Assembly: GCF_900108065.1 (NCBI RefSeq)
Contig: NZ_FNVQ01000001.1
Location: forward strand, 2,229,789 to 2,293,788
DNA length: 64,000 bases
Origin: Marinobacterium lutimaris
Lineage (GTDB): Bacteria > Pseudomonadota > Gammaproteobacteria > Pseudomonadales > Balneatricaceae
Reading direction: 5' to 3'
Shown: piece by piece, positions 34,257 to 43,193 of the stretch
Position numbering within the stretch: position 1 is the stretch's first letter
Layout: every line of letters begins with the position of its first letter
Translations under genes and position numbers: made by a program
The notes under the pieces: model-generated
What the model saw: only the letters and a program-made list of their open reading frames with translations
Told to the model about the DNA's origin: nothing
Database searches by the model: none

Positions 34257-35174
34257 TTACAGATTCTTGTCGACGAGCGAAACGAACAGTTCTTCCAGGC
34301 GGTTGGCCTTGTTACGCATACTGGCCACGGCTACGCCCTGCTCGGACAGCTGGCTGAATACTGCGTTCAGGCCCTGGGATTTCTGCACCTCTACCTCCAG
34401 CGTATGGCTGTCGGTGAGCGAGACCCTGTAGCCTTCGATCTGCGGCACTGACTCCAGGTCGCCGTCCAGATCGAGAATGAAGGTTTCCATGTTCAGCTTC
34501 GCCAACAGCGCCTTCATCGAGCTGTTCTGGATAATCTGACCGTGGTCGATAATTGCGATATTGCGGCAGAGGCTCTCCGCCTCTTCCAGGTAATGCGTGG
34601 TCAGAATGATGGTCGTACCTGCGGCATTGATCTCACGCAGAAACTCCCACATAGAGCGGCGCAGCTCGATATCGACCCCGGCGGTGGGTTCGTCGAGAAT
34701 AAGCACCTTCGGATCATGGACCAGAGCACGGGCAATCATCAGACGACGCTTCATACCGCCAGACAGCATGCGGGCGCGCTCGTTGCGCTTGTCCCAGAGG
34801 CCCAGCTTTTTCAGATAAAACTCGGCGCGCTCACGGGCCCGCGCAGCGGGAATACCGTAATAGCCGGCCTGGGTAATGACGATATCAACCACTTTTTCGA
34901 ACGGGTTGAAATTGAACTCCTGAGGCACTACGCCCAGGCTGAGCTTTGCCTTGGCCAGATCCTTATCGATGCTGTGGCCAAACACGGAAACCGTACCATC
35001 ACTCTTGTTAACCAGAGAGGAGACAATTCCCAGGGTGGTGGATTTACCGGCGCCGTTGGGGCCGAGCAAAGCGAAGAAATCGCCCTCCTTAACCTCCAGG
35101 GATATACCCTTCAGGGCCTCGAATCCATTACCATAAGTCTTGCGCAGATTTTCAATCTTCAGCGCTGAAGTCAT
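34257..35174 (-). CDS. ABC transporter ATP-binding protein
   Basis: 305 residues, YadG-like. Walker A GPNGAGKST about residue 39, signature MLSGGMKRRLMIARAL about 139, Walker B VLILDEPTAGVD, and the switch His in ILTTHYLEEAE. A C-terminal extension (220-305), rich in strands, is usual in exporters of this class. Partner of the ABC-2 permease just downstream. Confidence 0.94.
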   Translation of the reverse strand: MTSALKIENLRKTYGNGFEALKGISLEVKEGDFFALLGPNGAGKSTTLGIVSSLVNKSDGTVSVFGHSIDKDLAKAKLSLGVVPQEFNFNPFEKVVDIVITQAGYYGIPAARARERAEFYLKKLGLWDKRNERARMLSGGMKRRLMIARALVHDPKVLILDEPTAGVDIELRRSMWEFLREINAAGTTIILTTHYLEEAESLCRNIAIIDHGQIIQNSSMKALLAKLNMETFILDLDGDLESVPQIEGYRVSLTDSHTLEVEVQKSQGLNAVFSQLSEQGVAVASMRNKANRLEELFVSLVDKNL

Positions 35175-35323
35175 AAACCGCCTTCTTTAAACTATATTTT
35201 GCATTGCATAACGGACCACTAATGTGGGGTCGTTAACGGAAAAATCAACTCTCCCCCCTTGTGTTCGGCCAGCGACGGCTCCATCCAACGAGGGGTAAAT
35301 ACTCTGTAAGACCTGGAGCAAGC

Positions 35324-35713
35324 GTGACCGATTTCTACACCTACCACCTCAACCTGATGAAGCTGGCGTATAACAACCTGATCAAGCAGCCGCCATTCAA
35401 TGATCCAGCGATCAGCGCCGACGATGCCGAGTTTCTCGAGCAGTTCGAGGCGCTGACAAAAGGGTTCGAGAAAAATGAAACCTGGGCCTATGAAGAGGGA
35501 CAACTGATTCTGTCCCGTCTTGTACGCGCCTACCCGCACCTGGTTCACCTGGTAGCGCGGGATCTGTTCTGGTTGTTTGGTGGAGACTGCCTGCACCACA
35601 TGGCCGATGAGGAGCTGGAACGCTTTGCCGAACTGGATGAAGCCCGCGCTGAAGCCGAGCGTAAGGGCGAGCCGTTCGACTACCTGAGCGAGCGCACGCG
35701 CAGGTTCAACTAA
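35324..35713 (+). CDS. PA2817-like conserved protein
   Basis: About 129 residues, soluble, mostly helical: TDFYTYHLNLMKLAYNNLI, then LVRAYPHLVHLVARDLFWLFGGDCLHHM and a charged C-terminal helix. The PHL...RDLFWLFGGDCLH core looks like a family known from Pseudomonas PA2817, also found near queF and the same ABC transporter; this is from memory. The start is GTG at 35324 with GGAG five bases upstream. Function unknown. A strong bidirectional terminator follows. Confidence 0.65.
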   Translation: MTDFYTYHLNLMKLAYNNLIKQPPFNDPAISADDAEFLEQFEALTKGFEKNETWAYEEGQLILSRLVRAYPHLVHLVARDLFWLFGGDCLHHMADEELERFAELDEARAEAERKGEPFDYLSERTRRFN

Positions 35714-35763
35714 ACCGGCTCAGGCTGCTTTCAGCCTGCCGCCCCGGCTGGCCTCAAAAGCAA

Positions 35764-35810
35764 AAAACGGAACCGCCCGACCTCTTGCGAAGCCTGAGCG
35801 GTTCCGTTTT
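35764..35810. terminator. Bidirectional intrinsic terminator
   Basis: AAAACGGAACCGC (35764-35776) and GCGGTTCCGTTTT (35798-35810) form a 13-pair stem with a 21-base loop. The A-run and T-run at the ends let it work on both strands between the convergent genes. Confidence 0.9.
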
Positions 35811-35828
35811 AACCCGGGAGTTTCTCGC

Positions 35829-37280
35829 TTACAGCGACCGGGCGCTCTTGTTCGTATTTTCTGAACGCTGCGACACCATCACACCGTCCGCCGGACGAGC
35901 TTCATCCATGCGCGTTAGGTACTGACCCAGCAGAGAATCAAACTCCTTGCGGCTCTTGCCCTCCAGGTGTTTGGCAATAGGAATCTCCGCCGTCATCGCA
36001 TTCACCGGTCGACCGGCGATACGGAATTCGTAGTGCAGATGTGGTCCTGTTACCCGGCCGCTGGAACCTGACAGGGCAATCTTCTGTCCACGGCTGACAC
36101 GCTGCCCCTTATGTACCAGCGCCTTGCTCAGATGCAGGTATCGGGTGGTGTAGCGTTCACTGTGCTTAACCTCCACATAGAGCCCGGCGTACTTGTGGTT
36201 GACCACACGGGTAACGACACCGTCACCGGCGGCCAGAATGCCCGTTCCGGTGCGCATGGCGAAATCGGTGCCGTTATGCGGACGCGAAAGACCGGTGACC
36301 GGATGGTGACGATTGGGGTTAAAGTTTGAGGATACGCGGTGCTTGCCATTAAACGGGTAGCGCATAAACGCCTTGCTTAGGCTACGCCCCTTCTCGTCAT
36401 AATAGGTGCCGTCGTAATAGAAGATCGCAACCGGTGAGCGGTTCGCCATCAGCCGCACCGCTTCAACCTGGGTCTCGCCGGTCGGTTCGTCATCGATAAA
36501 CTGACGTGACACCAGCACCTCAAAGGAGTCACCTTTGCGGATATCGCGGCTGAAGTTGATCTTTTCCTTCAGCAGGCGGGTAATCTGGTAGGCGTCACGC
36601 ACGTCCAGCCCCTGCGCCTCGGCATCGACCGAGAAGCTGCGGCCGATCTCTCCGGTAATCGCATACTGCTTCCACTCACCCGGCAGACGGGTTTCCGCAA
36701 ACTCGAAGCCGGCGTCCTGTTTACGCTTGTAAGTCACCTTGTGCGCAGGAGAAAACTTGAGCTCCAGCGCCTGCAGCTGCTCGTTGTCCACATCGATCAG
36801 CAGCTTTACGCCCGGCTTGATATTATCCAGCGCCAGCACAGCTTCATCCGCTTCCAGCACCTGGTAAAGATCGCTCAACGGCAGATTCAGCTTTTGGAAC
36901 ACCCCGGTAAGCGTGTCGCCCGACTGAATCTCGTAGGCCCACATACGCGATTCGTCCGCGGCGGCATCGCCTTTTACATCAGCCTTTTCATCAGCTCTTA
37001 CGTCAGCCGCTGCAGCACCGTCAATCGGCGTATCAACCAGGATGCCGTCATCTTCCGGCTCCGGCAGTTCCAGCGGGATCACAACGCGATCACCTTCGAT
37101 CACCGGCTCTCCGGCTGCCAGCCCCTTACCAGAGACGATGGTGGCGCGAGATTCTTCACCGGGATAAACCAGGAGTATCAGAAGAGAGAAAGAGATAATG
37201 GGGAGCACCGCACGGTAGGCGATGGGGAGTTGCTTGATAAAACCGATACCACGACGAGAAAGAGAAGATACTATTTTCAA
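35829..37280 (-). CDS. M23 metallopeptidase (MepM/OapA-like) with LysM domain
   Basis: About 483 residues. One N-terminal membrane anchor (RAVLPIISFSLLILLVYPG), an acidic linker, a LysM-like region (IQSGDTLTGVFQKLNLPLSDLYQVL), a middle domain seen in Csd3/MepM proteins, and the M23 catalytic domain with HNGTDFAMRTGT (His, Asp zinc ligands) and GPHLHYEFR (HxH). It cleaves D,D cross-links of peptidoglycan during growth. The start is taken as TTG 37280, which has AGGTGG at proper spacing; a longer frame to 37412 exists but adds a doubtful hydrophobic leader. The terminator beyond its stop is shared with the convergent gene. Confidence 0.88.
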   Translation of the reverse strand: MKIVSSLSRRGIGFIKQLPIAYRAVLPIISFSLLILLVYPGEESRATIVSGKGLAAGEPVIEGDRVVIPLELPEPEDDGILVDTPIDGAAAADVRADEKADVKGDAAADESRMWAYEIQSGDTLTGVFQKLNLPLSDLYQVLEADEAVLALDNIKPGVKLLIDVDNEQLQALELKFSPAHKVTYKRKQDAGFEFAETRLPGEWKQYAITGEIGRSFSVDAEAQGLDVRDAYQITRLLKEKINFSRDIRKGDSFEVLVSRQFIDDEPTGETQVEAVRLMANRSPVAIFYYDGTYYDEKGRSLSKAFMRYPFNGKHRVSSNFNPNRHHPVTGLSRPHNGTDFAMRTGTGILAAGDGVVTRVVNHKYAGLYVEVKHSERYTTRYLHLSKALVHKGQRVSRGQKIALSGSSGRVTGPHLHYEFRIAGRPVNAMTAEIPIAKHLEGKSRKEFDSLLGQYLTRMDEARPADGVMVSQRSENTNKSARSL

Positions 37281-37412
37281 GATAACACCACCTGGAATTA
37301 GACACAGGTAAAACAGAGATAACAATAGCCGCCCAGTATCCTTTAATTTGAGCAACATTTCGAGCAGTATATTAAATAAACAGCTGCATACAATGGGAAA
37401 TATCTGTTTCAC

Positions 37413-37859
37413 TCAATTTTTTTCAATCCCGCCCTGCTTTCAGCACCAAAAGAGTAGCCGCAACGGTACAGCCAGCCGGAAATTAATGCGCCTGGCCGAT
37501 ATCAGCTATCGGATTACCACTATTAATCCCCCGCCGCGCTTTCCCTAACATAGACAAGCCGACACCTGCGCCAACCACCAACAACTAATTAACCGAGTGC
37601 TTATATCGGCGCCGACAAAGCAGCACCAACTAAAGCCCAGTAAAGCACTCAGCTAATCAGTTTAAGGCGCCCATCTCCAACCTTGCGCAGCGACCACGAA
37701 AGGTCGGCTGTAATGCCAACAACTATTTAGACAAGACGCCCTCCCCCGGTCACAGAGAACAGCGGCAGCCATCCCTGGTAGCTATCCATGAATCTCTGCA
37801 CTGGTAGCACCAGGAACAGCACCTGGCTGCGGCAGGAGTCCGGTCTTAGAAAGGAAAAA
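37413..37859. other. Intergenic region, no gene seen
   Basis: About 450 bp between the divergent peptidase and MFS genes, AT-rich at its left end. A 10-bp palindrome TCGGCGCCGA lies at 37606-37615. No RNA gene or family-matching frame was found. Promoters for both neighbours must lie here. Confidence 0.45.
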
Positions 37860-39041
37860 ATGACAACAGAAAACAAAGCAGACAAGGCCAACGCCACGCT
37901 CTTCGCCCTGACAGCCGGCACATTCAGCATCGGCACCACCGAGTTCGCCCCTATGGGCCTGCTACCTATCATCGCTGATGGTGTCGATGTATCCATCCCT
38001 GCTGCGGGAACCCTGGTCACCGCCTATGCCATCGGCGTTATGCTGAGCGGACCGGTTATTACCCTGCTGCTAAGCCAGATCAGCAAGCGCGCCGCTCTGC
38101 TGGCACTGATGTCCATATTTATTTTGGGCAACCTTATTTCTGCACTGGCACCGGATTATCTCTGGCTGATGGTTGGCCGCGTTATCACCAGCCTGTGCCA
38201 GGGTGGCTTCTTCGGTTTTGGTGCGGTGGTCGCGACACAGTCAGTCGTCAAAGAAAAACAGGCCAGCGCCGTTGCCACCATGTTTATGGGAGCCAGTATC
38301 GCCAATATAGGTGGCGTCCCCCTGGCCAGCTGGCTGGGCCAGCAATATGGCTGGCGCACGGTATTTATCGGCACCGCACTACTTGGCGTATTGGCCATGT
38401 TGGCGCTTTTCAAAGCATTACCACGCGGAGAGAAGGGATATAAACCGGACATGCTTTCGGAGCTTAAATCACTTATGCACCGGGAAATGCTGACCGCCGT
38501 CTCCCTGACCGTACTGTTCGCCAGCGCCTTTTTCGCGCTTTACACCTACGTAGCGCCGCTACTGCAAGAGGTCACGGGAGCCTCCGGCGGATTTATTACC
38601 GGGATGCTATTGCTGATCGGCCTGAGCCTGACCGCCGGTAACTGGATCGGAGGCCGCCTGGCTGACTGGTCACTGGATGGCGCGACGGCGATCGGCAAGG
38701 CATTACTCTGCATCTCGCTGCTGCTCGCGCCACTATTCCTCACAAGCCACACCGGCGCTGCGCTGACGCTGTCGGTATGGGCTGTTGCCGCCTTTATTAT
38801 CGTGCCGCCACTGCAACTACGAGCGATGCATGCCACGGCAGAAGCTCCCAGCCTCGGTTCTGCGCTGAACATGTCGGCGTTCAATTTCGGTAATGCCATT
38901 GGCGCCATGGTCGGCGGCGGAGCCCTTCAGCTTGGGTTCGGTTACAGCGCGATCCCGGTTGCTGGTGGGCTGATCGCCGCAGCGGGACTGCTATTGCTCT
39001 GGATCGCCAGACGAACTCGAACCACCACAGCTGCAGCCTGA
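37860..39041 (+). CDS. MFS transporter, DHA1 family
   Basis: 393 residues with twelve transmembrane helices. GTTEFAPMGLLPIIADG near the N-terminus and GRVITSLCQGGFFGFGAVVA (motif C-like region) are typical of the AraJ / sugar- or drug-efflux branch of DHA1 proton antiporters. The start is ATG 37860 with AAAGGA before it; an ATG at 37788 is too far upstream. A good terminator follows. It is convergent with a second MFS gene; neither substrate is known. Confidence 0.9.
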   Translation: MTTENKADKANATLFALTAGTFSIGTTEFAPMGLLPIIADGVDVSIPAAGTLVTAYAIGVMLSGPVITLLLSQISKRAALLALMSIFILGNLISALAPDYLWLMVGRVITSLCQGGFFGFGAVVATQSVVKEKQASAVATMFMGASIANIGGVPLASWLGQQYGWRTVFIGTALLGVLAMLALFKALPRGEKGYKPDMLSELKSLMHREMLTAVSLTVLFASAFFALYTYVAPLLQEVTGASGGFITGMLLLIGLSLTAGNWIGGRLADWSLDGATAIGKALLCISLLLAPLFLTSHTGAALTLSVWAVAAFIIVPPLQLRAMHATAEAPSLGSALNMSAFNFGNAIGAMVGGGALQLGFGYSAIPVAGGLIAAAGLLLLWIARRTRTTTAAA

Positions 39042-39057
39042 TCACAGCCACAGACAT

Positions 39058-39090
39058 AAAAAATCCCTGCTCGTTATGGCAGGGTTTTTT
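39058..39090. terminator. Bidirectional intrinsic terminator
   Basis: A6 then CCCTGC (39065-39070), loop of eight, GCAGGG (39079-39084), then T6. It separates the two convergent MFS genes. Confidence 0.92.
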
Positions 39091-39115
39091 CATTCGGTCA
39101 CCAAGCCCTAATAAC

Positions 39116-40315
39116 TCAACTCGCTTCGGCCTGGGCTTTAGTCGCAGTGCGTACCGATACCAGAATGGCAAGACAACCCACTGCCGCCATCACCCCATAG
39201 GCACTGACGACCTGCACAAGGCTGTAGCTCTCCGAAAACTGCCCGGCAATCAATGTCGGTATGGCCGCCCCGGTGTAGGAGGTTGCATAGATAAGCCCCA
39301 GCACATTCGCGCGCTCTTCCAGCGTTACCTTAGCCACTATCGAATTGATACTGCTGCTCAGCACCGCCCCCTGAGCGATACCGGCACAGACACTGGCAAC
39401 CAGGAAAGGCACCAGCAACCCGTTTTTCAGCGTAAAAATCAGCGCCCCTATGGCAAGTACAAAGGTCACCATCCCGATGCGCTGAGCGTTAGCCACACTG
39501 ACCCGCCCTGCCAACGATGCGCCAATGGGGCTGGGCGCCATTATGGACGCAAACACCAAAGCTGCGGCCAGCGCGCTGGAGGAATGCAGCTGCTCCATCG
39601 CCATGGCCGGACCAAAGGCCTGAAAAAAGCCACCCAACGCCCAGGTAGGAACAAAGATAAACACACCGATGCGGAACGCCCGGCGCGCCGAAGGCGGCAG
39701 CCCCAGCTGCGGCTTAAGGGATGATAGAGCGCCCGGTTTGCGGGTTACAGTTTCCATACTGTTAAAACAGAGCAGCACACAGATAGCCAACACCGCCAGA
39801 ATCACCATATAAGGCAGTAGCCTTGGCTCACTACCGTAATCCACCAGCGTCCCCGACAGGATGCCTCCCAGCGTCAACCCGCTCATCGGCCCACAACTGA
39901 GCACGGCGGGTGCCAGCCAGGCAGGCTTTTCCGGAGCCGTATCCACTACCCAGGCCGCCAGCGCTGTCGAAGCAAGCCCACAGGAAACACCCTGCAAAAA
40001 ACGACCGATCAACAGCGGCGTGGCGCTATGCACATTCAGGAAAGAGAAGGCCGCCCCTGCCATTAACACCAGGGTGAGCAAAGCCGATAAACGGCGACCA
40101 AAATGGTTGGACAGTCGCCCGAAAAACAGCAGCGAAGAGACCGCGCCGACAAAGTAAACCACGGCGCTCAACGAGAGATCAGTGTAACTCAACCCATCTG
40201 CGCTGCGGTACAGCCCATACAACGGGATCGGCGTAGCCGAAGCCGCATAGGTTGCAATCAACGACAGACTGGCCGTGGCAAAGGCCCCTTTTCTACCAAA
40301 ACGCTTCAACTCCAC
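39116..40315 (-). CDS. MFS transporter
   Basis: 399 residues with twelve transmembrane helices. The helix 2-3 loop reads FFGRLSNHFGRRLSALL, the classical MFS motif A (G-x3-D-x2-GRR, here with Asn), and GRFLQGVSCGLASTALAAWVVD is the helix 4-5 region. Likely an exporter of small molecules; substrate unknown. The start is GTG at 40315. It converges on the preceding MFS gene. Confidence 0.9.
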   Translation of the reverse strand: MELKRFGRKGAFATASLSLIATYAASATPIPLYGLYRSADGLSYTDLSLSAVVYFVGAVSSLLFFGRLSNHFGRRLSALLTLVLMAGAAFSFLNVHSATPLLIGRFLQGVSCGLASTALAAWVVDTAPEKPAWLAPAVLSCGPMSGLTLGGILSGTLVDYGSEPRLLPYMVILAVLAICVLLCFNSMETVTRKPGALSSLKPQLGLPPSARRAFRIGVFIFVPTWALGGFFQAFGPAMAMEQLHSSSALAAALVFASIMAPSPIGASLAGRVSVANAQRIGMVTFVLAIGALIFTLKNGLLVPFLVASVCAGIAQGAVLSSSINSIVAKVTLEERANVLGLIYATSYTGAAIPTLIAGQFSESYSLVQVVSAYGVMAAVGCLAILVSVRTATKAQAEAS

Positions 40316-40747
40316 ACCCCTTAAAAATCCAAACTCACCTAGCCCTGCTCAACTCAACCGTCACAACAGACAGGAGCAAACACCTCAGACCAACGGGCAT
40401 CACTCAAAAGAAAACAGCGGAACAGGCAGCCCAGGAGACGAAAAACGGCAAAGAACCCGGCAGGGCACCGGTGATTAACAGCTAATTTAGAGGTGAAGAA
40501 GTATGACGGAGAAAGGATCCATTGATAATCACCGGATACTTAAAACGAGTCATGAGCAGAATTCATAAGAAACGAGGAGTACCCACTTCGCTCCAGCAAC
40601 GACAGCAGAAGGTATCAACCACCACGAACAGAACAGGAAACAGGCACGCGGCCAGAGGCCAGCAAGCAGGCAATAGGACCAATAAAATCTAGCGAAGCGG
40701 CTTCGGTGCACTGCATCGAAGGCAAACTTTCAACGTAAGAAAAAATT
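40316..40747. other. Intergenic region, nothing recognised
   Basis: About 430 bp upstream of the MFS gene and downstream of the tRNA cluster. No frame with a ribosome site and no structured element was identified. Confidence 0.4.
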
Positions 40748-40892
40748 AGAGTGAAAAACGTGACTCATCCGGCCGGCGCTCCGGTGGCCTGCATTCCGGC
40801 GGTCGGCGCTCCGATCGCGAACCCGACAAATAAAAAGCGGGGGTCGCCCCGGCTACGGAGTCATAAACAAGAAACACTTGGAGAAGAAAATT
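40748..40892 (-). repeat. tRNA-Gly terminal repeat unit, copy 1 (degenerate)
   Basis: About 145 bp directly downstream, in transcription sense, of tRNA-Gly copy 1. It matches the units at 41734-42111 over the CCGGCCGGCGCTCCGGTGGC block, the ACCCGACAAATAAAAAGCGG block and the GGCTACGGAGTC block. Its far end (GAGTGAAAAACGTGACTC) is a decayed version of the tRNA-Gly 3' end. It contains a terminator hairpin. Confidence 0.8.
40831..40851 (-). terminator. Intrinsic terminator in terminal repeat copy 1
   Basis: Minus strand: CGGGG, loop CGAC, CCCCG, C, TTTTTA. Five G-C pairs and a T-run, about 40 bp after tRNA-Gly copy 1. The probable end of the four-tRNA transcript. Confidence 0.75.
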
Positions 40893-40968
<76 letters not shown>

Positions 40969-40996
40969 TTTTTCTCTGCAAAGACTGCAAAGAGAA

Positions 40997-41072
40997 TGGC
41001 GTCCCATAGGGGGTTCGAACCCCTGTTACCGCCGTGAAAGGGCGGTGTCCTAGACCACTAGACGAATGGGAC
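40997..41072 (-). tRNA. tRNA-Glu (UUC), copy 1
   Basis: 76 bases with encoded CCA. Acceptor GTCCCAT/ATGGGAC, anticodon loop CCTTTCACG gives UUC, T-loop GGGGTTCGAACCCC. It differs from copies 2 and 3 by one base in the D-arm (GGTCTAGG instead of GGCCTAGG). It is 43 bp downstream of tRNA-Gly copy 2. Confidence 0.97.
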
Positions 41073-41115
41073 GCAACTTCGAAAACAGTACCGATCAAAC
41101 TTTCCAGACAAAATC

Positions 41116-41191
<76 letters not shown>

Positions 41192-41220
41192 ATTTTCTCT
41201 TCTCTATACAGAGTAGAGAG

Positions 41221-41296
41221 TGGCGTCCCATAGGGGGTTCGAACCCCTGTTACCGCCGTGAAAGGGCGGTGTCCTAGGCCACTAGACGAATGGGAC
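41221..41296 (-). tRNA. tRNA-Glu (UUC), copy 2
   Basis: 76 bases, CCA encoded, same as copy 3. It is the first tRNA behind the promoter at 41338-41366. Confidence 0.97.
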
Positions 41297-41337
41297 GTGA
41301 CCGTTACGCTTTCGCGTTCCTCGTTGAGGAGGCGCAA

Positions 41338-41366
41338 ATAATACGTATGGCCTTACCCTGCGTCAA
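41338..41366 (-). promoter_or_regulatory. Sigma-70 promoter of the four-tRNA operon
   Basis: On the minus strand TTGACG (41361-41366), 17-bp spacer, TATTAT (41338-41343). A GC-rich discriminator follows (TTGCGCCTCC), the type associated with stringent control of stable RNA. The first tRNA base is about 42 bp downstream. Confidence 0.85.
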
Positions 41367-41497
41367 CACCTATTTGTAACTTTTTTATAAAAATTCCAGA
41401 GACCGCTCTTTGGCTAACTTGTTGATCTGCAATCCGAATAAAATTTAACCAGCTTCGATTCTCCAGCCCCTTGGCACTGATCACCAAGCATACAAAT

Positions 41498-41521
41498 CGG
41501 CGCGAGGCGCGCCTCCTACAA
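41498..41521 (-). repeat. REP-like palindrome
   Basis: Minus strand TTTGTAGGAGGCGCGCCTCGCG. The 12-bp perfect palindrome GAGGCGCGCCTC (41504-41515) preceded by TGTAGGA resembles the REP elements of pseudomonads. Only one copy was noticed in this window. Confidence 0.45.
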
Positions 41522-41603
41522 AGTACGAAAGGTCTGCCTGGGAGAACGCCAGGGCACCATTCGGCGAAGCGAATACCTCAGGAAATGATGGAAAGAGCGA
41601 GTC

Positions 41604-41733
41604 TGACGCAGGAAAGGTGAAACATCCGCTCAGCATTCCGGCGGTCGACGCTTAGATCGCGGCCCCGACCAATAAAAAGCAGGGTCGCTCCAGCTACGGA
41701 GTCGAAAATAATGATTACATTGGGAAGAAAATC
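41604..41733 (-). repeat. tRNA-Gly terminal repeat unit, copy 2 (degenerate)
   Basis: About 130 bp. It keeps the CCCGACCAATAAAAAGC, GGGTCGCTC and GCTACGGAGTCGAAAATAA blocks, but its tRNA-derived end has decayed to GCAGGAAAGGTGAAAC. Hairpin A (CTCCG-TAGC-TGGAG, with one G-U) is kept. Confidence 0.7.
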
Positions 41734-41863
41734 TGGAGCGGGAAACGTAACTCATCCGGCCGGCGCTCCGGTGGCCGGCACCCCAGTCGCGTACCCGACA
41801 AATAAAAAGCGGGGTCGCTCCGGCTACGGAGTCAAAAATAAAAATCACATTGAGGAGAAAATT
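41734..41863 (-). repeat. tRNA-Gly terminal repeat unit, copy 3
   Basis: 130 bp. It opens in plus coordinates with TGGAGCGGGAAACG, 14 bases identical to the 3' end of tRNA-Gly including CCA. It then leaves the tRNA sequence for the shared block. Hairpin A lies at 41818-41831 with perfect arms CTCCG/CGGAG. Confidence 0.85.
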
Positions 41864-41995
41864 TGGAGCGGGAAACGAGACCCATCCGGCCGGCGCTCCG
41901 GTGGCCGGCATTCCGGTCGAGAGCCCGACAGATAAAAAGCGGGGGCGCCCCGGCTACGGGGTCAGAAATAAAAATCACGTGGAGAAGAAATTTTT
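41864..41995 (-). repeat. tRNA-Gly terminal repeat unit, copy 4
   Basis: 132 bp. The tRNA-derived end is 18 bases, TGGAGCGGGAAACGAGAC, the longest match. Both hairpins are perfect: A at 41948-41961 (CCCCG/CGGGG) and B at 41940-41952 (CGGGG/CCCCG). Confidence 0.85.
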
Positions 41996-42111
41996 TGGAG
42001 CGGGAAACGTGACTGAACCGGCCGGCGTTCCGGTCGAGAGCCCGACATATAAATAGCAGGGGCCGCCCTGGCTACGGAGTTCAAAACAAAATCACATTGA
42101 GGAAGAAAATT
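41996..42111 (-). repeat. tRNA-Gly terminal repeat unit, copy 5
   Basis: 116 bp, shortened by loss of part of the GGCGCTCCGGTGGCC block. The tRNA-derived end matches 17 of 18 bases. Hairpin B at 42057-42070 reads CAGGG/CCCTG, an A-T pair replacing a G-C pair seen in other copies. It lies immediately downstream of tRNA-Gly copy 3. Confidence 0.85.
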
Positions 42112-42187
<76 letters not shown>

Positions 42188-42218
42188 TTTTGATCTCTTC
42201 TCTATATAGAGCAGAGAT

Positions 42219-42294
42219 TGGCGTCCCATAGGGGGTTCGAACCCCTGTTACCGCCGTGAAAGGGCGGTGTCCTAGGCCACTAGACGAATGGGAC
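42219..42294 (-). tRNA. tRNA-Glu (UUC), copy 3
   Basis: 76 bases, CCA encoded, identical to copy 2. First gene of a separate tRNA transcript. A hairpin TCCCAC/GTGGGA (42307-42322) stands in its leader. Confidence 0.97.
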
Positions 42295-42331
42295 GCTTAG
42301 GACGCTTCCCACAGCAGTGGGAGCGGCGTGA

Positions 42332-42360
42332 ATATTAATGAGGTGACGGGGGTCGGTCAA
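42332..42360 (-). promoter_or_regulatory. Sigma-70 promoter of the tRNA-Glu3/Gly3 operon
   Basis: Minus strand TTGACC (42355-42360), 17-bp spacer, TAATAT (42332-42337). The downstream region is GC-rich. It shows that the third pair has its own promoter. Confidence 0.8.
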
Positions 42361-42429
42361 GGGTTTTTTACGTCTTTTTGCTATAGAATCAACTGCTTCA
42401 GCGAAACCGAACCGTCCACAGGGGATAGC

Positions 42430-43185
42430 ATGGGCCCGACACAGATAGGCATACTGATTCTCGGCGGCATACTGGTGCTGGCCGTTACCGCCTATATCGT
42501 GCAGACAATTGAAACGCAGCGCCGGGAGAAGCGTATGCGCCTGCTTGCCCTGCGCGATCAGATACGTCGCGCCGACCACCTGCTGACCAACCTGCCCGCG
42601 TTCTATATTTCACCGGATATCCGCTCGGTGTTGATCAAGTATATGGATCTGCGCTGGCACCAGATGATCGAACTCGAGCGCAGCCCGAACTATCGCCAGG
42701 AGCTGGAAAAGCTAGCGCAACGCGCCTCAGAACCTTTTGAGCCAGGCAACTATCCCTCCGGCTCGCTGACCCATTCACCCGACCGGAATACCGCCCGCAG
42801 CACCCGTGCCCTGTTGCGTGAACTGGCCCAGTTTCTCACCGACCTGCAGAAGCAGAACCTGTTCAGCAAAGGAGCTCTGCACGCGATGCTGCGTCATATA
42901 AAGCAGAGCTACACCCGCCTGACGATCGAGCTGGAGATTATGGACGCGCAGCAGACCGAGCAGGTCGCCGGTCCTCAGGTAGCCCTGCACACTTACCGCA
43001 GCGCCCTGACCCGACTGCAGAGCTTCAACGATGCCTACCAGATCGACGTACAGATTTTTGCGCTGTCGAAAAAACTGGAAGAGTGCCAGAACATCGCCGA
43101 CGAGCAGCGTGCGAAAGAGGAAGATGAGCTGCGCCGGCGCGACGCAGCAGAAAGAGAGCGGGAAGAGCGCCAGCGCTACCGCTGA
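42430..43185 (+). CDS. Membrane-anchored coiled-coil protein of unknown function
   Basis: About 251 residues: one N-terminal membrane helix (IGILILGGILVLAVTAYIV), then a soluble helical body with RADHLLTNLPAFYISPDIRSVLIKYMDLRW and a basic/acidic C-terminal coiled coil (AKEEDELRRRDAAEREREER). It probably faces the cytoplasm. I do not know the family. The start is ATG 42430 with AGGGGATAGC upstream. It converges on the PilU-like gene with eight bases between the stops, and its leader region is shared with the divergent tRNA promoter. Confidence 0.7.
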   Translation: MGPTQIGILILGGILVLAVTAYIVQTIETQRREKRMRLLALRDQIRRADHLLTNLPAFYISPDIRSVLIKYMDLRWHQMIELERSPNYRQELEKLAQRASEPFEPGNYPSGSLTHSPDRNTARSTRALLRELAQFLTDLQKQNLFSKGALHAMLRHIKQSYTRLTIELEIMDAQQTEQVAGPQVALHTYRSALTRLQSFNDAYQIDVQIFALSKKLEECQNIADEQRAKEEDELRRRDAAEREREERQRYR

Positions 43186-43193
43186 GCGGGCAA

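Noticed and set aside
41734..42013. Extra tRNA-Gly genes at 41734, 41864 and 41996
   Set aside because: Only the 3' 14-18 bases match; there is no anticodon, D-arm or 5' acceptor strand. They are tRNA-derived repeat ends, not genes.
41711..42056. Protein genes on the plus strand across the terminal repeats
   Set aside because: No ribosome site, no homology recognised, and the frames follow only from the repeated DNA.
41604..42111. CRISPR array
   Set aside because: Units are over 110 bp, similar along their whole length, and there are no short repeats with unique spacers or cas genes.
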